64,000 nt of DNA from Nocardioides stalactiti (GTDB lineage: Bacteria > Actinomycetota > Actinomycetes > Propionibacteriales > Nocardioidaceae), in contig NZ_JACEFC010000001.1 in assembly GCF_014180715.1 (NCBI RefSeq), forward strand, positions 1 to 64,000, in the 5' to 3' direction. Shown here one piece after another: positions 19,457-29,027 of this stretch (position 1 is its first letter; each line of letters opens with the position of its first letter). The position numbers were made by a program, and so were the translations under genes. The notes beneath the pieces are model-generated. The model was not told the DNA's origin. It saw only the letters and a list, made by a program, of their open reading frames with translations, and ran no database searches.

Positions 19457-21613
19457 TCAGCCGTGCGAGAAGGTGATGTCGGGGAGGATCCGCCGCAGCC
19501 ACCGCGGGGTGGCCCAGGCCGCGCGACCGGCGACGCGGAGCATCACCGGCAGCAGGACCAGGCGGACGAGGAAGGCGTCGAGCAGCACCGCGACGCCGAG
19601 GATCACGCCCATCTCCTTGGGCGGGAGCGGACCGGACAGGGCGAAGGTGAAGAACACCGCGACCATGACGCCGCCGGCGGCGAAGATCACTCGTCCGGAG
19701 TGGGCGACGGCGCCGACCATGGCCTCGCGCGGGTCGCCCGACTTCTCCCAGTGCTCCTTGGCCGACGCCAGCAGGAACACGGTGTAGTCCATCGCGATCG
19801 CAAAGATCATCGCGAAGAAGAACACCGGCGCCCAGGCGTCGAGGAAGCCCTGGTGCTCGAAGCCGAGCAGGTCCGAGCCGTGGCCTTCCTGGAAGACCAA
19901 CCTGGCCAGGCCGAAGGCTGCCGCCGTCGACAACAGGCTGGCCAGGGTGCCCAGCAGCGAGATCAGTGGCGCCTGCAGCGCGACGAGCAGCAACAGGAAT
20001 CCGAGCACCAGCACCACGCCGATCACCAGCGGCGTCGACCGGTCGAGCTGGTCCTTGAGGTCGATGTTCTCCACCGCCGCACCGCCGACCTGGGCCGAGC
20101 TCGGGAGATCGGCCCGGAGCCGAGCGACGGTGGTCACCAGCGCCGGGTCGGACGGGTCGACCGTCGGCATCGCTTGGATCATCACCAGCCCTGATCCGTC
20201 CTGCGCCGCGACGGACGGGAGCACCAGGGCGATCCCGGCGTCGGACCGCAGCTCGCGGGAGGCCGCACGTGCCTCGTCGTCGGCGACGACGACCTGGAGC
20301 ATGCCGGGCGCGCCCGGTCCGAAGGCGTCCTGGACCTGGTCGTACCCGATCCGCGCGTTCGCGTCCTCCGGGAGGACCTTGATCGAGGGCATGGCCGTCT
20401 GCACGCCGAAGATCGGTGCCGCCAGGGCGACCAGCACCACCAGCGCGCCGAGCCCCCAGGCGACCGGTCGGCGCCACAGCCGCTCACCCCAGGCCGCGAA
20501 CCTCGGCGACCGGTGCTCGCCGGTGTGCACCCAGGGCAGGGCGAACCTGTTGATCCGCTCGTCGAGCGTGAACAGCACGATCGGCAGCAGCGTCAGTGTC
20601 GCCGCGAGGATGAAGACGACCGCGATCATGATGCCGCCGGCCATCGACCGAAACGACGGCGACGGCACCAGCAGGACGGCGGAGAGCGAGACCAGCACGG
20701 TCGCGCCGGACAGCAGCACGGCCTTGCCGGCGGTGTCCATCATCTCGGCGATCGCGTGCCGTGGGTCCTCGTGCTGGCCCATCCGGGCGGCCCGGTAGCG
20801 GACGACCAGGAACAACGCGTAGTCGATCCCGAGCGCGAGCGCGAACATCATCGCGAAGTTCATCGCCCAGATGGAGACGGGCACGAGCTCGTTGATGAGC
20901 ACCAGGGATCCGGCGGAGGCGACGAGCCCGGCGACGGTCAGCAGCAGTGGCAGTCCGGCGGCGACGAGCGCCCCGAAGGCCAGGACCAGGATCCCGAGCG
21001 TGACCGGCCACGACACCATCTCCGAGGTCAGCATCGCCTCGAGGTTCGCCTCGTTGAAGTCCGACCAGAGCAGGGAGGAACCGGTCGGGTTCACCGCGAC
21101 GCTCTCCGTGGAGAGGTTCGCGACCTCTCCCTTCAGCTCGGTCGCGACCCGCACCATCTCGTTGGTGTCGACACCGGCGCCGGCGAGCACGATCGCCGTG
21201 CGACCGTCCGGCGAGATGCTCGCTCCGGGCACCGGTCCGACGACCTCGGCCAGGCGCGGCTCCGCCTCCAGGAGCGCGATGACGTCGGCGACCACCCTCG
21301 GGCCGTCGCCTTCGTCGAGCGGCGCATCCGTGCTGTGCACGACGACCTGGACCGCGTGGCTGGCGTTGCCACCGAAATGCTCCTGCGCGAGGTCACGCAC
21401 CGCAACCGACTCGGAGCCGTCGGCCTGCCAACCGGCGCCGGACAGGTTGCGCTCGACGGCCGGCGCGAAGATCCCGAGCCCTACGACGACCAGCGCCCAC
21501 ACGATCGCGACCGGGCGGCGGTGGTCGACCACCCACGTCCCGAGGCGTCCCAACGGACCGGGGCGCTGGTCGGTTGACTCGCTCTTGTCGACTTCCTCCG
21601 CTGAGGACTTCAT
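19457..21613 (-). CDS. MMPL family (RND superfamily) transporter
   Basis: 718 residues with the MMPL layout: one helix near the N-terminus, a large extracytoplasmic domain, five or six helices, then the whole pattern repeated. The GIDYALFLVVRYR motif in the first half and AMDYTVFLLASAKEH in the second carry the proton-relay Asp-Tyr pairs. Such exporters move lipids or hydrophobic compounds. The ATG at 21613 is chosen for its GGAAGG ribosome-binding site; the upstream ATG at 21640 directly abuts a palindromic operator. It is the first gene of an operon with the AhpD-like and small zinc proteins. Confidence 0.88.
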   Translation of the reverse strand: MKSSAEEVDKSESTDQRPGPLGRLGTWVVDHRRPVAIVWALVVVGLGIFAPAVERNLSGAGWQADGSESVAVRDLAQEHFGGNASHAVQVVVHSTDAPLDEGDGPRVVADVIALLEAEPRLAEVVGPVPGASISPDGRTAIVLAGAGVDTNEMVRVATELKGEVANLSTESVAVNPTGSSLLWSDFNEANLEAMLTSEMVSWPVTLGILVLAFGALVAAGLPLLLTVAGLVASAGSLVLINELVPVSIWAMNFAMMFALALGIDYALFLVVRYRAARMGQHEDPRHAIAEMMDTAGKAVLLSGATVLVSLSAVLLVPSPSFRSMAGGIMIAVVFILAATLTLLPIVLFTLDERINRFALPWVHTGEHRSPRFAAWGERLWRRPVAWGLGALVVLVALAAPIFGVQTAMPSIKVLPEDANARIGYDQVQDAFGPGAPGMLQVVVADDEARAASRELRSDAGIALVLPSVAAQDGSGLVMIQAMPTVDPSDPALVTTVARLRADLPSSAQVGGAAVENIDLKDQLDRSTPLVIGVVLVLGFLLLLVALQAPLISLLGTLASLLSTAAAFGLARLVFQEGHGSDLLGFEHQGFLDAWAPVFFFAMIFAIAMDYTVFLLASAKEHWEKSGDPREAMVGAVAHSGRVIFAAGGVMVAVFFTFALSGPLPPKEMGVILGVAVLLDAFLVRLVLLPVMLRVAGRAAWATPRWLRRILPDITFSHG

Positions 21614-21640
21614 GCCGTCGCCTTCCGATTCATCGTTCAT

Positions 21641-21655
21641 CCCCCCTGGGGGTTA
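21641..21655. promoter_or_regulatory. CsoR/CstR-type operator 1
   Basis: A run of C5-6, a central T and five G flanked by TTA (CCCCCCTGGGGGTTA), the pseudo-palindrome of G/C tracts with A/T flanks recognised by CsoR-family repressors. It lies between the divergent MMPL and DUF302 genes, next to the MMPL 5' end. Confidence 0.7.
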
Positions 21656-21672
21656 CGATCGAGAACGTAGCA

Positions 21673-21690
21673 TATCCCCCTGGGGGGATG
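21673..21690. promoter_or_regulatory. CsoR/CstR-type operator 2
   Basis: TATCCCCCTGGGGGGATG, a second copy of the G/C-tract palindrome, centred 34 bp from the first. It lies directly upstream of a TAAACT -10-like hexamer for the DUF302-regulator operon, so binding would block that promoter. Confidence 0.7.
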
Positions 21691-21721
21691 TAAACTCCAC
21701 CGCGAGAGCAAGGAGCTGGAG

Positions 21722-22138
21722 ATGAACGACTTCACGATGAGCGCCACGGTCGACCGGCCGTACGCCGAGACCGTCGACCGGGTCCGCGGCCTGCTGGGCG
21801 ACGCCGGTTTCGGCGTGCTCACCGAGATCGACGTGGCGGCGACCCTGCACACCAAGCTCGGCGTCGAGACCACGCCACGGGTGATCCTCGGCGCCTGCCG
21901 CCCCGAGCTCGCGCACCAGGCCATCGAGATCGACGACCGGGTCGCGACCCTGCTCCCCTGCAACGTCGTGGTCGCAGCGGAGGACTCCAGCCGGACCCGG
22001 GTCGACATCTTCGACCCCGGGATGATGGCGGCGTTCAGCGATGCACCCGGGCTGGCAGAGGTCGCCGGCGACGCGAGGAGCAGGCTCTCTGGGATGCTGG
22101 CGGCGCTGACCGCCACGACCGAAGGAGCGCAGGGATGA
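21722..22138 (+). CDS. DUF302 domain protein
   Basis: 138 residues, almost entirely a DUF302 domain: TLHTKLGVETTPRVILGAC in the centre, then LLPCNVVV, both typical, with two cysteines (in LGAC and LLPC). DUF302 proteins have a small alpha/beta fold of unknown biochemical role and are often found beside metal- or sulfur-responsive regulators. AAGGAG precedes the ATG. It overlaps the regulator gene by four bases (ATGA). Confidence 0.85.
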   Translation: MNDFTMSATVDRPYAETVDRVRGLLGDAGFGVLTEIDVAATLHTKLGVETTPRVILGACRPELAHQAIEIDDRVATLLPCNVVVAAEDSSRTRVDIFDPGMMAAFSDAPGLAEVAGDARSRLSGMLAALTATTEGAQG

Positions 22139-22395
22139 AGCTCGAACCCGAGGAGATCAAGGCGATCATCACCCGCCTCAAGCGCGCGAACGGGCACCTC
22201 GCCTCGGTGATCCGGATGCTCGAGGAAGGCTCCGAGTGCGAGGACTCCCTCACCCAGCTCGCCGCCGTCAACAAGGCGGTGAGCAGGGGCGGCTACGCGC
22301 TGGTCGCCGCCGGCCTCCAGAAGTGCCTGGAGGAGGGCGGTCCGGACAGCGTCGACACGAAGAAGATGGAGAAGCTCTTCCTGTCGCTGGCCTGA
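22135..22395 (+). CDS. CsoR-family regulator, CstR-like cysteine pair
   Basis: 86 residues, all-helical DUF156/CsoR family (LKRANGHLASVIRMLEEG pattern). The ligand positions read C35, G60 and C64: the histidine that copper-sensing CsoR uses is replaced by glycine, while both cysteines remain with the usual 29-residue spacing. This matches the persulfide-sensing CstR type better than a Cu(I) sensor. It is co-translated with the DUF302 gene, and the twin G/C-tract operators upstream suggest it controls itself and the MMPL operon. Confidence 0.88.
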   Translation: MKLEPEEIKAIITRLKRANGHLASVIRMLEEGSECEDSLTQLAAVNKAVSRGGYALVAAGLQKCLEEGGPDSVDTKKMEKLFLSLA

Positions 22396-22401
22396 CCTCG
22401 A

Positions 22402-23728
22402 TCAGATCTCGGTCGGCAGCCGGACCTGGAACACCGCTCCTCCGTCGTCATCACGCCGGTCGTGGACGACGTCCCCGCCGGCACTTCGCGCGACCCGCCG
22501 CGCCAACGCCAGCCCGAGACCGCTCCCTCCACTCCCACTCGCCCCGGGCTCGAAGAGATGCTCATGAAGGGCCGCAGGGACACCGGGGCCGTCGTCACGG
22601 ATCGCGATCATCACAAAGTGCCCGTCGACGACCGCGTCGACCAGCACGTGGGTGCCGTGGCGCACCGCGTTGGCAACGACCGGGACCAGTGCCCGCACGG
22701 CCGTGTCGGCGCTCATCGCGAGAGCCAGCTTGCCCCCGCTCCCCAACGTGACCGCCTCAGGCCTGTCGACCTGACGGAGCACCTCGGCGACGACGTCCTC
22801 GAGCCGACAGCGCGCACTGGCACGGGCGCCGGTCGAGGCGCGCGCGATGTCGAGCAGCCCGGTGATGGTGGTCGCCATCGACCGACAGTGACTGATGATC
22901 TCGCCGAGATCGGCGCGGAGCTCGTCATCCAGGTCGGGGCTCAGAGCGATGACCTCCGCGGTCGACAGGATCGCAGCCAGCGGGGTCCGCAGCTCGTGGG
23001 CGAGCTCGGAGGTCAGCCGTTGCTCGTCCCCGATCGCCCGGGCCACCCGCTCGAGCAACCCGTCCAACGTGTGCCCCAGAGCCTTGATCTCGTCGGTGGG
23101 CGGACCGAGGTCGAAACGCCGACCGAGGTCGTGCGCGCTCCACTCGTCAGCAGTCCTCGCCATCTCGGCGACCGGCGCCAGCGCCCGTCGACTCGCCCAC
23201 GCCGCAAGGCCAGTGGGAAGCACGACGATCACCAGGGCCGCGCCGAGGCCCGTCAACAGGCCGTTGCGCTCCTGCCCCTCGTAGGGCTCCAACGACTCCG
23301 ACACCACGACCACACCTGCGAACGCACCGTCTGCGCTCTGCACCGGCAACGCTCGCAGCCGGTAGTCGTCCTCGTCGGAGTGGAACGCCGGCGAAACCCG
23401 CCGGGACATCTCCTCGTACTCGTGCGCCTGCGCCGGAGGCACCGACCCCGCGACCAGCCTGCCCGCGCCGTCGTACACCGCCACCCCCGGCCCGAGGAGC
23501 GACGGGGGAATGACGGGGACGCGATCTCCGCCGGACTCGACCGCTTGCGCGACCGCGTCTGCCCTGTTCTCCAGCACCCGGTCGGCGGCCTCCGCCGCAG
23601 ACGTCTCGAGGACCAGCTGGATGATGAGGACGAGCAGCACCGCGACGCCGAGGCTCAGGCTCGCCGTCGCCACGACGACACGCCGTCTCAGACCTCCGTG
23701 GGGCCTGCCCGGCGCAGCGGCGTGGTCG

Positions 23729-23739
<11 letters not shown>
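22402..23739 (-). CDS. Sensor histidine kinase
   Basis: 445 residues: membrane helix at about 20-45, a 115-residue extracytoplasmic sensor region, second helix at 160-182, HAMP linker, then the dimerisation domain with H248 in SELAHELRTP and an ATPase domain with N (NAVRHG), DDGPGVP and GLGLALARR boxes. The GTG at 23739 overlaps the response-regulator stop by 11 bases. It phosphorylates the adjacent OmpR-type regulator. The gene is convergent with the CsoR-family regulator gene (six bases apart). The signal is unknown; the divergent redox genes are the obvious targets. Confidence 0.9.
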
Positions 23740-24394
<655 letters not shown>

Positions 24395-24511
24395 GCGACC
24401 TCCTCACGATCCCTGCGCTCGGATCGTAGTCAGGTTCCTGGCAGGAAGGCTCAGCCAAACTGCGAACGGGGCACGGGATCGGCCGTGCACTGCTCAGGAG
24501 GAGATCAACCG

Positions 24512-25930
24512 ATGACAGTGACGACCATGGGGCGGGCGACGGACCCACGGCTCGGTCGGACGGCGCGGGTCGACAGCTGGGTTCGCCTCCTCTCCTCGGG
24601 TGTGCTGGCATCCGCCATGTCGCTCGTGACCTGGTGGTGGATCGGTGGCGGGGGTCTCTCCGACCTCAGCGGCTGGGCGACCGCTCTGGTGTCGACGGGG
24701 CGGATCACCGGATTCCTGGCGTCGGTACTGCTCCTGGCGCAGGTCGCACTGATGGCCCGGATCCCGGTGCTGGAGCGTGCCTTCGGCCAGGACCGGCTCA
24801 CCGCGATCCACCGTGTCATCGGCTTCACCTCCTTCAGCCTGATGACCGCGCACATCGCTCTCATCACCTGGGGGTACGCCGGAGGCGCCGTGCCGCAGAT
24901 CCCGCACACGGCCTGGAGCTTCACGACCGAGTACCCCGGGATGCTCCTCGCCGTCGCGGGCACCGGATGCCTGGTCATGGTGGTCGGCACCAGTGTGCGC
25001 GCGGCGCGCCGACGACTGCGCTACGAGTCGTGGCACCTGCTCCACCTCTATGCCTACCTCGGTGCCGGCCTCGCCCTCCCTCACCAGCTGTGGACCGGCG
25101 CGGAGATGACGTCCTCAACGTCGCGGACCATCTTCTGGTGGGGGGCGTGGATCGCCGCGATCACGGCGGTCCTGGTCTACCGGGTCGCGCTGCCCATCGT
25201 CAGCAACCTGCGGTTCCGGCTCCGGGTGACCGAGGTCGTTCGCGAGAGTCGCGACCTGGTGTCGATCCACGTCGCCGGACGTCGCCTCGACCGGTTGAAC
25301 GTCAGGCCTGGTCAGTTCCTCAGCTGGCGGTTCGGGGGGCGGCCCGGTTGGACCCGGGCCAACCCGTTCTCCCTCTCGAGCGCACCGGACGGCTCCTCCC
25401 TCCGGATCACCGTCCAGGCCGTCGGCGACGGAAGCTCGTCGCTGGCAGCCCTGCGCCCGGGAACGCGCGTCTTCGTCGAGGGACCTTTCGGTCGTCTCAC
25501 CGACCGGGTGCGGACGCGACGCAAGGTCGCGCTGATCGGCGCCGGGGCCGGCCTGGCACCCCTCCGCGCTCTCGCCGAGGGCTTGCCGTACGCGCCGGGC
25601 GACGCGGTCCTCATCGAGCGCTACTCCGACGAGCCGCTCTTCCAGGACGAGCTCCTCGAGCTGTCCCGTACCCGTGGCCTCCAGATGCTGCGCAGCCGCG
25701 GCCGGCGGCGCAGCCACGACTCGTGGATCGGCGATGGGCTGGTGGGCGCGCGCGGCCACGTCGACGACGGGGCGGCGGACCGCGACCTCCTGCGCGAGTG
25801 CGTGCCTGACATCGCGGAGCGAGACGTCTACCTCTGCGGCCCGGCCGGATGGGTCGACCTCGTGGTGGCCGATCTCGACAGGCTCGGCGTACCTCGCCGC
25901 CACGTCCACGTCGAGTCGTTCGGTTGGTGA
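24512..25930 (+). CDS. Ferric reductase-like membrane flavoprotein (FAD/NAD(P)H)
   Basis: 472 residues: about six membrane helices in the first 230 residues with paired heme-binding histidines (DRLTAIHRVIGFTSF, SLMTAHIALITW, ESWHLLHLYAYLG, ALPHQLW), then a ferredoxin-reductase-like part with the FAD motif NPFSLSS, an IGAGAGLAPLRAL nucleotide-binding loop and the C-terminal LCGPAGW. It would move electrons from NAD(P)H across the membrane through FAD and heme. CAGGAGG precedes the ATG. It is followed four bases later by an FMN-binding protein, the likely electron acceptor. Confidence 0.88.
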   Translation: MTVTTMGRATDPRLGRTARVDSWVRLLSSGVLASAMSLVTWWWIGGGGLSDLSGWATALVSTGRITGFLASVLLLAQVALMARIPVLERAFGQDRLTAIHRVIGFTSFSLMTAHIALITWGYAGGAVPQIPHTAWSFTTEYPGMLLAVAGTGCLVMVVGTSVRAARRRLRYESWHLLHLYAYLGAGLALPHQLWTGAEMTSSTSRTIFWWGAWIAAITAVLVYRVALPIVSNLRFRLRVTEVVRESRDLVSIHVAGRRLDRLNVRPGQFLSWRFGGRPGWTRANPFSLSSAPDGSSLRITVQAVGDGSSSLAALRPGTRVFVEGPFGRLTDRVRTRRKVALIGAGAGLAPLRALAEGLPYAPGDAVLIERYSDEPLFQDELLELSRTRGLQMLRSRGRRRSHDSWIGDGLVGARGHVDDGAADRDLLRECVPDIAERDVYLCGPAGWVDLVVADLDRLGVPRRHVHVESFGW

Positions 25931-25934
25931 CCAC

Positions 25935-26357
25935 ATGAAGCGCATCCTGATCTGGCTCGTGAGCACCGTGGCCGCACTCGTCCTGCTCCTGAACTACAGG
26001 ACCTCGACGATGGGACCGGCGGCCCTCGCGCACCCCGGCGAGTACGTCGCCGGCACCACCGGCGCCGGCCCGGGAACCGGAACCGCTACCGGGTCCGTCA
26101 TCGACACCAAGTACGGACCGGTCCAGGTCGAGGTCACCGTGGAGCACGGTGTGATCGCAGGTGCCCGGGTCCTGAAGTACCCGACAGGCAGCTCGAAGGA
26201 CGAGGAGATCAACTCCTACGCCCTGCCGATCCTCCTGAACCGCACCGTCGGTGAGGACGCCGTCCAGCCGCAGGTCGACATGGTCAGCGGCGCCACCTAC
26301 ACCAGCGAGGCCTACCGGGACTCGCTCCAGAGCGCGCTCGACGAGGCGATGCGATGA
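25935..26357 (+). CDS. FMN-binding domain protein, covalent flavin carrier
   Basis: 140 residues: an N-terminal membrane anchor at about 4-20, a Gly/Thr-rich linker, and an FMN-bind domain ending with the flavinylation motif S118-G119-A120-T121. ApbE attaches FMN to that threonine. The encoded domain faces the outside of the membrane, so it can accept electrons from the reductase upstream. The gene overlaps apbE by four bases, tying substrate and modifying enzyme together. Confidence 0.9.
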   Translation: MKRILIWLVSTVAALVLLLNYRTSTMGPAALAHPGEYVAGTTGAGPGTGTATGSVIDTKYGPVQVEVTVEHGVIAGARVLKYPTGSSKDEEINSYALPILLNRTVGEDAVQPQVDMVSGATYTSEAYRDSLQSALDEAMR

Positions 26358-27172
26358 GGGCCCCGCAGGGCCAGGCCACTCCGTCCGGGGCTGCCGACAC
26401 CTGGCGCGCGGTCGAACAGCTGATGGGCATGCCCGTCAGCGTCGCCCTCCGCGGCCGCCACGCTGGTTCCCTGCAGGGGCGCCGCACCTGGCAGGAGGCC
26501 GTCGCCTTCCTTCGGACGGTCGACGCTGACTACAGCCCCTTCCGTCAGGACTCCTGGGTGACCCGGGTCGACCGAGGCGAGGAAGTGACAGCAGCACCGG
26601 CGACGCTCGCACTCGACCCGGCCGAGGTGCTCGGCCGCGCGGCTGCGGCGAAGTCCGCGACGGGCGGGGCCTTCGACGTGTGGCGTACCGGCGCGGACGG
26701 TCGGCGCCACTTCGATCCGTCCGGGGTGGTCAAGGGCCTGGCGGTGCAGCGCGCGGCCGTCATCCTCCAACAGCTCCCCGACACCGACGTGTGCCTCAAC
26801 GGCGGCGGCGACGTCAGCTGTTGGATGGCCCGACCGCACGGAGCGGGAGCCGAGGAGTGGCGGATCGGCGTGGAGGACCCGTTCTCGCCGAGCCGGCTGC
26901 TCGCCCACATCCCCGTACGACGGGGCGCCGTGGCGACGTCCGGGCTCGCGCACCGCGGTGCTCACGTCCGCGACGCGCGCACCGGTCTGCCGCCGCGGCA
27001 CCTTGCTGCGGTGACGGTCGTGGCGGACGACCTCGTCGACGCGGACGTGGCAGCGACCTGTGCCCTCGCCCTGGACTCCGACGGACCCCAGTGGCTGCGC
27101 GACCGGGACCTGACCGCCCTGGTGGTCCGGCGGGACGGCTCCGCCGAGCTGATCGGCGCACGACCGAGCTGA
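26354..27172 (+). CDS. apbE: ApbE-type FAD:protein FMN transferase
   Basis: 272 residues. Typical segments are MGMPVSVALRG near the start, DYSPFR, FDPSGVVKGLAVQRA, CLNGGGDV and ATSGLAHRGAHVRDARTG; the C-terminal domain has DADVAATCALAL with the metal-binding acid. It transfers FMN from FAD to a threonine of the co-encoded FMN-binding protein. No lipobox or signal peptide is apparent, so it may act in the cytoplasm or its start may be mis-set. It is the last gene of the three-gene electron-transfer operon. Confidence 0.9.
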   Translation: MRAPQGQATPSGAADTWRAVEQLMGMPVSVALRGRHAGSLQGRRTWQEAVAFLRTVDADYSPFRQDSWVTRVDRGEEVTAAPATLALDPAEVLGRAAAAKSATGGAFDVWRTGADGRRHFDPSGVVKGLAVQRAAVILQQLPDTDVCLNGGGDVSCWMARPHGAGAEEWRIGVEDPFSPSRLLAHIPVRRGAVATSGLAHRGAHVRDARTGLPPRHLAAVTVVADDLVDADVAATCALALDSDGPQWLRDRDLTALVVRRDGSAELIGARPS

Positions 27173-27238
27173 GGACGCCCCGCGACGCCTGACCTTCCCC
27201 TCCGCGGACGGCGACCCGCGATCCTCGACCGAGCCCGT

Positions 27239-27691
27239 TCAGGCCCGGCCGAGCGCTTCCTGCATCCCCCGCGTCGCGAGCTGGTCGGCGAGCTCGTTGT
27301 CGGGGACGCCGGCATGGCCCTTCACCCAGAACCACTCCACGTCGTGCTGGGCGCACGCGGCGTCGAGGCGCTGCCAGAGGTCGACGTTCTTGACCGGCTG
27401 CTTCGCCGACGTCTTCCAGCCGTTCTTCTTCCAGGAGCTCACCCACTGGGTGATGCCGTTGCGGACGTAGGTGCTGTCGGTGTGCAGCTCGACGACGCAC
27501 CGGCGGTTGAGGGTCTCCAGCGCCATGATCGGCGCGGTCAGCTCCATCCGGTTGTTGGTGGTCTCGGTCGGGTCGCCGCCGTAGAGCTCGCGGACGTGGT
27601 CGCCGTACCGGAGCACGGCGCCCCAGCCGCCGGGGCCCGGGTTGGGCGTGCAGCCGCCGTCGGTGTGGATCACTACGCGTTCGTCGCTCAT
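27239..27691 (-). CDS. rnhA: Ribonuclease HI
   Basis: 150 residues, the full length of the family. The DEDD active-site residues are D11 (HTDGGC), E50 (NNRMEL), D72 (HTDSTY) and D136 (NELADQL), with the catalytic histidine H126 in KGHAG. It degrades the RNA strand of RNA-DNA hybrids. It stands alone, convergent with apbE. Confidence 0.95.
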   Translation of the reverse strand: MSDERVVIHTDGGCTPNPGPGGWGAVLRYGDHVRELYGGDPTETTNNRMELTAPIMALETLNRRCVVELHTDSTYVRNGITQWVSSWKKNGWKTSAKQPVKNVDLWQRLDAACAQHDVEWFWVKGHAGVPDNELADQLATRGMQEALGRA

Positions 27692-27794
27692 CGCACCGCA
27701 TCATCTCCCATGCACCCTGACGCGCTTCGCGGGACCGGGCGGACCGGGCCACCAGTCGGGTACGGGTACCACTGACGGCCCACTCGGCCGATAG

Positions 27795-27918
27795 TCAGTC
27801 CGGTACGAGGAGGGTGTGCTCCGGCCACCGCTCGGCGAGCCCCGCGTCCAGGGTCGCGAGGGTCTTGACACAGGTCCCCGCGACCGCGATCAGCCCATGG
27901 TCACGGCTGAGGCGGCCG
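27795..27918 (-). pseudogene. C-terminal remnant, possibly of a PIN-domain toxin
   Basis: A minus-strand frame of about 40 codons without a plausible start (an in-frame stop lies at 27933-27935). It encodes a coherent C-terminus with KTLATLDAGLAERWP and ends HTLLVPD, resembling the last strands of VapC-like PIN domains. No antitoxin partner is present. The coherence could be chance in GC-rich DNA, so this is a weak call. Confidence 0.3.
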
Positions 27919-27934
27919 TGTGATGCTGTGCCTC

Positions 27935-28627
27935 ATGATCGGAACCTCTCGCCGCACCACCCCCGTGCTGCCGCTCCTGCTCGCAGCGGTCGCGACCGCG
28001 ACCCTGACGTTCGGTTCGGCCCCTGGCGTCGCTGACGCGGCCGCCCAGGTGGCCCGTTGCGACCCGCGATTCTCCGGCGGGGACGGCAACGACACGATCG
28101 TCGGCACCGCCGCGGACAACGTGATCATGTGTGGCAGCGGAGGCAACGACACGCTGTCCGGTCGCGGTGGGGACGACTTCATGCGCGGCAACCAGGGCAA
28201 CGACCGACTGTTCGGCGGCGCGGGGACCGAGTTCATCCAAGGCGGCTCGGGCAGGGACAGGATCAACGGGGGCGACGACTACGACGTCCTGCACGGCGAC
28301 GGCGGCGACGACGTCATCGTCGGCGCCGGGGCTCCGGACTCGCTGAGCGGGCACGCCGGCGACGACCGGCTCGAGGGCAACGCGGGCGACGACGACCTCT
28401 TCGGGTCCGCGGGGCAGGACGTCCTCACCGGTGGGACCGGTGACGACCGCCTCGACGGCGGTGGCGGCGCGGACTACCTGGAGGGCGGGGACGGCGACGA
28501 CACGTTGAGCACCTTCGACGGGACGAACAACAACGACGAGGTCTCCTGCGGTGACGGCTTCGACGAGGTCACCATCGACCCGGAGGATGTCGTCGCCGAC
28601 GACTGCGAGAGCGTCACCACGGCCTGA
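27935..28627 (+). CDS. Secreted calcium-binding RTX-repeat protein
   Basis: About 230 residues: a signal peptide (MIGTSRRTT plus a hydrophobic run ending near ADAA), then about ten nonapeptide RTX repeats of the GGxGxDxL type (for example GGNDTLSGRGGDD, GGTGDDRLDGGGG), and a short C-terminal tail with paired cysteines. Such repeats form a calcium-stabilised beta roll. No enzyme domain is attached and no type I secretion genes are near, so export is presumably through Sec. The ATG at 27935 is taken as the start; GTG at 27920 is possible. Confidence 0.8.
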   Translation: MIGTSRRTTPVLPLLLAAVATATLTFGSAPGVADAAAQVARCDPRFSGGDGNDTIVGTAADNVIMCGSGGNDTLSGRGGDDFMRGNQGNDRLFGGAGTEFIQGGSGRDRINGGDDYDVLHGDGGDDVIVGAGAPDSLSGHAGDDRLEGNAGDDDLFGSAGQDVLTGGTGDDRLDGGGGADYLEGGDGDDTLSTFDGTNNNDEVSCGDGFDEVTIDPEDVVADDCESVTTA

Positions 28628-28665
28628 GTGTCCTCCCGGACGCCGACGCTCCACTCCGGCGACGA

Positions 28666-28968
28666 TCAGAGGTCGCGCGCCTCGTAGAGGTAGATCTCCG
28701 CGCCGAGCGACTCGACGGCGCCGGCGGTGGCCGCGAATTCCTGCGCCCCGATCGCGGCCAGCGCGTGGTCGAGCGTGTCGAGCTCGACGGTCACCACGAC
28801 ACTCGCGCCGTCGCCCCGGGCTGCCGGCCCCATCATCGGTCCGACGCTGATGCTCATCGATCCGAACCCGTCACACCCCCGGAGGAACGGCGCCATCTCG
28901 TCAACGGCGATCCGCTCGACCACCGCAGCCTCGACCGAGGCCGGGAAGATCAGCAGCATGCGATACAT
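28666..28968 (-). CDS. Hypothetical small protein, EthD-like alpha-beta barrel
   Basis: 100 residues with the pattern of a dimeric ferredoxin-like (EthD/antibiotic monooxygenase-type) domain: an N-terminal strand MYRMLLIFPAS, a central helix, a strand VVVTVELDTLDHAL and a C-terminal strand ending IYLYEARDL. There is no firm family assignment. It is divergent from the SDR gene 60 bases away and could share regulation with it. Confidence 0.55.
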   Translation of the reverse strand: MYRMLLIFPASVEAAVVERIAVDEMAPFLRGCDGFGSMSISVGPMMGPAARGDGASVVVTVELDTLDHALAAIGAQEFAATAGAVESLGAEIYLYEARDL

Positions 28969-29015
28969 GTGTCAACGCTAGCCCCGTCCGAGCGGTTCTG
29001 CCTCGGGGTCGCCCC

Positions 29016-29021
29016 TAGAGT
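29016..29021 (+). promoter_or_regulatory. -10 element of the SDR-P450 pair (leaderless)
   Basis: TAGAGT with six bases to the ATG of the SDR gene, which would make the transcript leaderless. No Shine-Dalgarno is seen between them. Confidence 0.45.
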
Positions 29022-29027
29022 GCGTCC

